A DNA stretch of 31,540 nucleotides, from positions 1-31,540 of the IMG/VR virus record IMGVR_UViG_3300021185_000988. One strand, written 5' to 3'. Source of the DNA: a virus. A program made the position numbers and the translations under genes. Each line of letters starts with the position of its first letter. Position 1 is the first letter of the stretch. Positions 29,357 to 31,540 of the stretch are shown here, piece by piece. The notes beneath the pieces are model-generated. The model saw only the letters and a program-made list of their open reading frames with translations, did not search any database and was not told the origin of the DNA.

Positions 29357-29389
29357 AGGATCGCCCATTTTGTGGGACGATCCTTTTTT
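29357..29389 (+). terminator. Strong intrinsic terminator
   Basis: AGGATCG (29357-29363) and CCCA pair with TGGG and CGATCCT (29378-29384); one bulged A at 29377; loop TTTTG; six T follow. Closes the rnh operon, and perhaps a short late RNA. Confidence 0.88.
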
Positions 29390-29461
29390 ACTTTTTGACC
29401 TAAAAAAAGGAGGAGTGATATCTTAACCCGTCGTAAGCAGTCAACGAGGAGGAAAGATCCC

Positions 29462-29638
29462 ATGTTATATGGTCCGCAAATCGAGCGCCTTAAGAAAGAT
29501 TCTAAAGAGCTCAAACATTATATAAAACGATTAGAGAAAGAAGGTAATAATCTCCTAGCATTTAAGCTACAGAAAAAAGCGGCATATCTCTCTTCACGGA
29601 TAGACGATATGCGCGAATATACTGCAACTGCAAAATAA
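29462..29638 (+). CDS. Small coiled-coil protein, 58 aa
   Basis: ATG 29462 with a perfect SD (AGGAGGA at 29447-29453, eight bases away), and 58 codons of strongly helical, charged sequence: IERLKKDSKELKHYIKRLEK followed by LLAFKLQKKAAYLSSRIDDM. The heptad spacing of Leu/Ile suggests a short coiled coil or dimeric helix. I do not recognise it. Too short for usual length cut-offs but well supported by its SD and composition. It sits alone between the terminator and promoter P8. Confidence 0.75.
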   Translation: MLYGPQIERLKKDSKELKHYIKRLEKEGNNLLAFKLQKKAAYLSSRIDDMREYTATAK

Positions 29639-29641
29639 AGG

Positions 29642-29670
29642 TGTACAAAGTCCTCACTTTATGGTATAAT
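29642..29670 (+). promoter_or_regulatory. Early-type promoter P8
   Basis: TGTACA 29642-29647, 17-base spacer ending in ATGG, TATAAT 29665-29670. Predicted start near 29677. A late box follows immediately, so the gene at 29700 can be served in both phases. Confidence 0.85.
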
Positions 29671-29696
29671 TATAAATAATCGTAAAGTGAGGATTT
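29648..29696 (+). promoter_or_regulatory. SD-sequestering inverted repeat spanning P8 and a late promoter
   Basis: TCCTCACTTTA (29651-29661) pairs perfectly with TAAAGTGAGGA (29683-29693), extendable to 14 pairs with one G-U. The right arm holds the SD (GAGGA) of the gene at 29700. The left arm lies upstream of both predicted starts, so only read-through RNA can form it. Confidence 0.72.
29671..29678 (+). promoter_or_regulatory. T4-type late promoter adjoining P8
   Basis: TATAAATA directly abutting the -10 box of P8. Predicted start near 29684, about 15 bases before the ATG and just in front of the SD. Confidence 0.7.
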
Positions 29697-29699
29697 TAA

Positions 29700-30230
29700 A
29701 TGGAAAGATATATTAAATTATATCAGGACGTCATTGAACCAGGCGTTCGTGACTCAATGATTGAATTATTTAATCAGCAGGACTCCGTACAGCGTAGTAG
29801 TCCTATCATGAATTTTACTGAAATTAACTTAAATCAAAACCGAGAGGTTTGGGGTCAGTATACTGACTACCTTACCTATAACTTTAAACAAGTGCTAGAA
29901 CAATACCGTACTGAGTTAGAGATTACAACTTGGCCGGAAAAATATGCATTTGAAGAAATAAGGATGAAGAAATATGAACCCGATATTGGAAAATTTGATC
30001 AGCACGTCGATGTGGGCGATTACAGCTCTGCTCGTCGTTTCCTTGTGTTTTTTGCTTATCTCAATGACGGTGTGGGTGGCGAGACGTCTTTCGACACGAT
30101 GGGGATTAATATACCTCGCCGTGCTGGCAGCGTTCTTGTATTTCCACCACACTGGACATATCCTCACGCCGGTCGAGTATGCAGACATGATCCTAAGTAC
30201 ATCATAGGCTCTTATCTACATTATGTCTGA
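29700..30230 (+). CDS. 2-oxoglutarate/Fe(II)-dependent oxygenase (P4H-like), 176 aa
   Basis: Double-stranded beta-helix oxygenase using Fe(II) and 2-oxoglutarate. Iron ligands: His102 and Asp104 (QHVDV) and His156 (YPHAG); the 2-oxoglutarate anchor should be Lys166 in DPKYIIGSY. FFAYLNDGVGGETSF, PRRAGSVLVFPP and the final SYLHYV are family hallmarks of phage P4H-type proteins. Substrate is unknown: protein side chains, or nucleobases as for other phage-encoded hydroxylases, are both possible. SD GAGGA. Overlaps the next gene by eight bases. Dual early/late control is predicted. Confidence 0.88.
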   Translation: MERYIKLYQDVIEPGVRDSMIELFNQQDSVQRSSPIMNFTEINLNQNREVWGQYTDYLTYNFKQVLEQYRTELEITTWPEKYAFEEIRMKKYEPDIGKFDQHVDVGDYSSARRFLVFFAYLNDGVGGETSFDTMGINIPRRAGSVLVFPPHWTYPHAGRVCRHDPKYIIGSYLHYV

Positions 30231-30573
30231 TCAAACGGTGAAGGAAAAGATCCGCCAACGTAGATCGCAAATGTTGGTGCATTCTTGCTTATATTATGAA
30301 ATGGATGAATCTATTGTGTCCGATGATAAGTGGCAGCAATGGGCAAATGAACTTGCTTTGTTGCAGAATGAAAATCCTGATGATTGCCAACTAGATTTCT
30401 ATGATGAAGAATTTATTGACTGGGATGGAACGTCTGGTGCATTCTTACCATTAAAGGATATTAATGTAAGAAATAAGGCAGCACATATATTAAGAATAAG
30501 TGAAAATAGTGATGTACAAACAGATAAAAATGTGGTACAATATACAGGTACATTAGAGGAGTTTATATCATGA
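30223..30573 (+). CDS. Stand-alone LigA domain Ia-like protein, 116 aa
   Basis: Residues ~8-50 resemble domain Ia, the NMN-binding N-terminal domain of NAD-dependent DNA ligases (RRSQMLVHSCLYYEMDES, then IVSDDKWQQWANELALLQ, P), i.e. the YY..D.P.ISD..YD..L pattern, with Trp where LigA has Tyr and no Asp after it. There is no adenylation domain, so it cannot be a ligase by itself. The remainder (DDCQLDFYDEEFIDWDGTSG) is acidic. Similar short proteins are known in phages as LigA-related (memory). Role could be NAD or NMN sensing; unproven. Ends inside promoter P9's downstream region. Confidence 0.6.
   Translation: MSDQTVKEKIRQRRSQMLVHSCLYYEMDESIVSDDKWQQWANELALLQNENPDDCQLDFYDEEFIDWDGTSGAFLPLKDINVRNKAAHILRISENSDVQTDKNVVQYTGTLEEFIS
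30513..30541 (+). promoter_or_regulatory. Early-type promoter P9
   Basis: TGTACA 30513-30518, 17-base spacer ending in TGTGG, TACAAT 30536-30541 (one mismatch). Predicted start near 30548; TTAGAGGAG precedes the ATG at 30570. Lies in the 3' end of the LigA-like gene. Confidence 0.78.
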
Positions 30574-31136
30574 ATTTATTCGTATTGGACAAAGATCCAG
30601 TTATTGCAGCACAATTACAATGTGATAAGCATGTAGTCAAGATGATTGTAGAGGCAGCACAAATGCTATCTACTGCTCATCGTATGCTTGACGGTACCGA
30701 GACACGTAAGCCATCAAAGTCTGGCAAGACTATGGTAAAATACTACGAGCTCGATGATACGATTAATGAAGATACTATGTACAAAGCAGTGCACTTTAAT
30801 CATCCATGTACTATATGGACACGCGAATCATTACAAAATTATATGTGGCATTATAATCACTTTATGGCGCTATGCCGCGAATATAAATATAGATATAATA
30901 AGGTTCATTATACACAGCAAATCTTAGAAGATATTTTATCAGTTCCACCTAGGAATATTCCTGACGCCGGACTTACACCATTTCGATTAGCAATGGATCA
31001 TGAACCACAATGTAAAATGGAAGATCCAGTTTTGTCGTATCAAGCTTACTACAAGACAAAGAAAAGCAAATTTAAAATGGTATGGACTGGTCGAAATATT
31101 CCACACTGGTTTGGAGGAACAATGAATTATGTTTAG
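30570..31136 (+). CDS. Conserved phage protein of unknown function, 188 aa
   Basis: Cys/His-rich soluble protein with MNLFVLDKDPVIAAQLQCDK, HVVKMIVEAAQMLSTAHRM, NHPCTIWTRES, NYMWHYNHFMALCREYKYRY, LTPFRLAMDHEP and a closing WTGRNIPHWF. I recognise this as a recurrent uncharacterised family in T4-like phages, not related to T4 DenV. Conserved His/Cys/Asp positions suggest an enzyme or metal-binding role. AGAGGAG precedes ATG 30570. First gene after P9; overlaps the next by eight bases. Confidence 0.8.
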   Translation: MNLFVLDKDPVIAAQLQCDKHVVKMIVEAAQMLSTAHRMLDGTETRKPSKSGKTMVKYYELDDTINEDTMYKAVHFNHPCTIWTRESLQNYMWHYNHFMALCREYKYRYNKVHYTQQILEDILSVPPRNIPDAGLTPFRLAMDHEPQCKMEDPVLSYQAYYKTKKSKFKMVWTGRNIPHWFGGTMNYV

Positions 31137-31329
31137 TAAAGAATGTAAATTGCATTTAGAAGAAGCAAACATGTCACGGTGGCAGCACTTTAAGCATGCA
31201 TGTAAGATTAGTTGGCGTTTAGAAAAAGCTGCATGGGCAGTATTCATTCATGCTTTTGCACCACGCTATTTCAAAACAAACGCGACAGATACCTGTGTCG
31301 CCATAGCAAAAGAGAATAAGAGAATCTAA
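31129..31329 (+). CDS. DUF6356-like small protein, 66 aa
   Basis: Pattern HLEEANMSRWQHFKHACKIS, then WAVFIHAFAPRYFKTNATDT is what I recall for DUF6356, a short helical protein found in many marine phages and in bacteria. Aromatic and His-rich, with a moderately hydrophobic helix (LEKAAWAVFIHAFAP) that might associate with a membrane. GGAGG (about 31113-31117) precedes the ATG. Overlaps neighbours by eight and one base. Function unknown. Confidence 0.75.
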   Translation: MFSKECKLHLEEANMSRWQHFKHACKISWRLEKAAWAVFIHAFAPRYFKTNATDTCVAIAKENKRI

Positions 31330-31538
31330 TGTGGACACTTGTCTTTATCGTATTAACATTTAATTCAGATACAAAGGAATTAGAACCTACAATTCAAGGC
31401 AGTTGGGCATTCAAAGGAATGTATGAATGTTTTGCTGCACGCGAAGTGCTAGGATATCAATATACAGGATCTTATGGAAGTTATCCATTAGGATCTCAAG
31501 CAGTATGTATTCCTCAACCGGTCGGTGAACCTACATAA
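31329..31538 (+). CDS. Hypothetical exported-type protein, 69 aa
   Basis: Starts on the last base of the previous gene (TAATG). Short hydrophobic N-terminus (WTLVFIVLTF) without clear basic residues, possibly a signal or anchor, then GSWAFKGMYECFAAREVLGY and a Tyr/Gly/Ser-rich region (YQYTGSYGSYPLG) with a second Cys (AVCIPQ); the two Cys could form a disulfide outside the cytoplasm. I do not recognise it. The stop is within the window's last bases. Confidence 0.6.
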   Translation: MWTLVFIVLTFNSDTKELEPTIQGSWAFKGMYECFAAREVLGYQYTGSYGSYPLGSQAVCIPQPVGEPT

Positions 31539-31540
31539 TG

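Noticed and set aside
28982-29368. 128-codon open frame on the minus strand across the DUF6433-like gene and terminator
   Set aside because: It would cross the terminator hairpin and lacks motif and SD; the + strand gene is a recognised family.
29321-29425. 34-codon ORF after the late promoter at 29309
   Set aside because: The ATG lies at or before the predicted RNA start, no SD, and the terminator hairpin runs through it.
30885-30893. TATAAATA within the gene at 30570
   Set aside because: Deep inside coding sequence and about 240 bases before the next gene start; no supporting feature.

Overview
This window is part of the genome of a large tailed phage of the T4 type (contractile-tailed myovirus), A+T-rich, very probably infecting a Gram-negative, probably marine, bacterium. 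The T4 core genes are unmistakable: DNA polymerase gp43, dCMP hydroxymethylase gp42, recombinase UvsX, helicase gp41, ribonucleotide reductase NrdA/NrdB, glutaredoxin and RNase H. Many small families here (DUF5664, DUF6321, DUF6356, DUF6433, SegE-like GIY-YIG) are, from memory, common in marine T4-like phages. An overlapping i-spanin/o-spanin pair implies an outer membrane. Every supported gene is on the + strand, packed with 1-60 base overlaps. I see no tRNA, CRISPR or insertion sequence, and no gene-free stretch above 300 bases.

Layout. 1-3955: 3' part of gene 43, a MazG-like pyrophosphohydrolase and a primase-polymerase-like protein. 4412-8707: a nucleotide/base-modification operon (dATP/dGTP diphosphohydrolase-like, dCMP hydroxymethylase, dCMP deaminase, SGNH-like protein, fold-type II PLP enzyme, and a protein resembling amino acid:DNA transferases). 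8738-12588: uvsX, putative 40, 41, thyX and small ORFs. 12721-14973: small early genes, including three consecutive membrane miniproteins, and a SprT-like metalloprotease, closed by a terminator. 15037-22627: a late block opened by a TATAAATA promoter. Several of its products start with a peptide resembling the T4 capsid-targeting sequence, among them a ligase-fold and an NMNAT-fold enzyme, so they may be packaged in the head and injected. 22631-23333: spanins. 23393-27235: nrdA, nrdB, glutaredoxin and a zinc ribbon. 27265-31538: GIY-YIG nuclease, RNase H, DUF6433, a 2OG-Fe(II) oxygenase, a stand-alone LigA-Ia-like protein and small ORFs.

Regulation is unusually readable. Ten host-sigma70-type promoters share one plan: TGTACA or TTTACA, exactly 17 bases, then TATAAT (usually TGGTATAAT). 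Late TATAAATA boxes sit in the gaps at 15000, 21379, 29309 and 29671. At three genes (21421, 27265, 29700) an inverted repeat can hide the translation start in read-through RNA, while transcripts from a promoter inside the repeat would lack its left arm. This is the logic known for T4 genes e, soc, 49 and I-TevI.

The best candidate for something new is the 4729-8707 cassette. It couples a cytosine hydroxymethylase to enzymes of a kind that elsewhere add amino-acid-derived groups to hydroxymethyluracil, which suggests hypermodified cytosine. The second is the set of enzymes carrying predicted capsid-targeting peptides.
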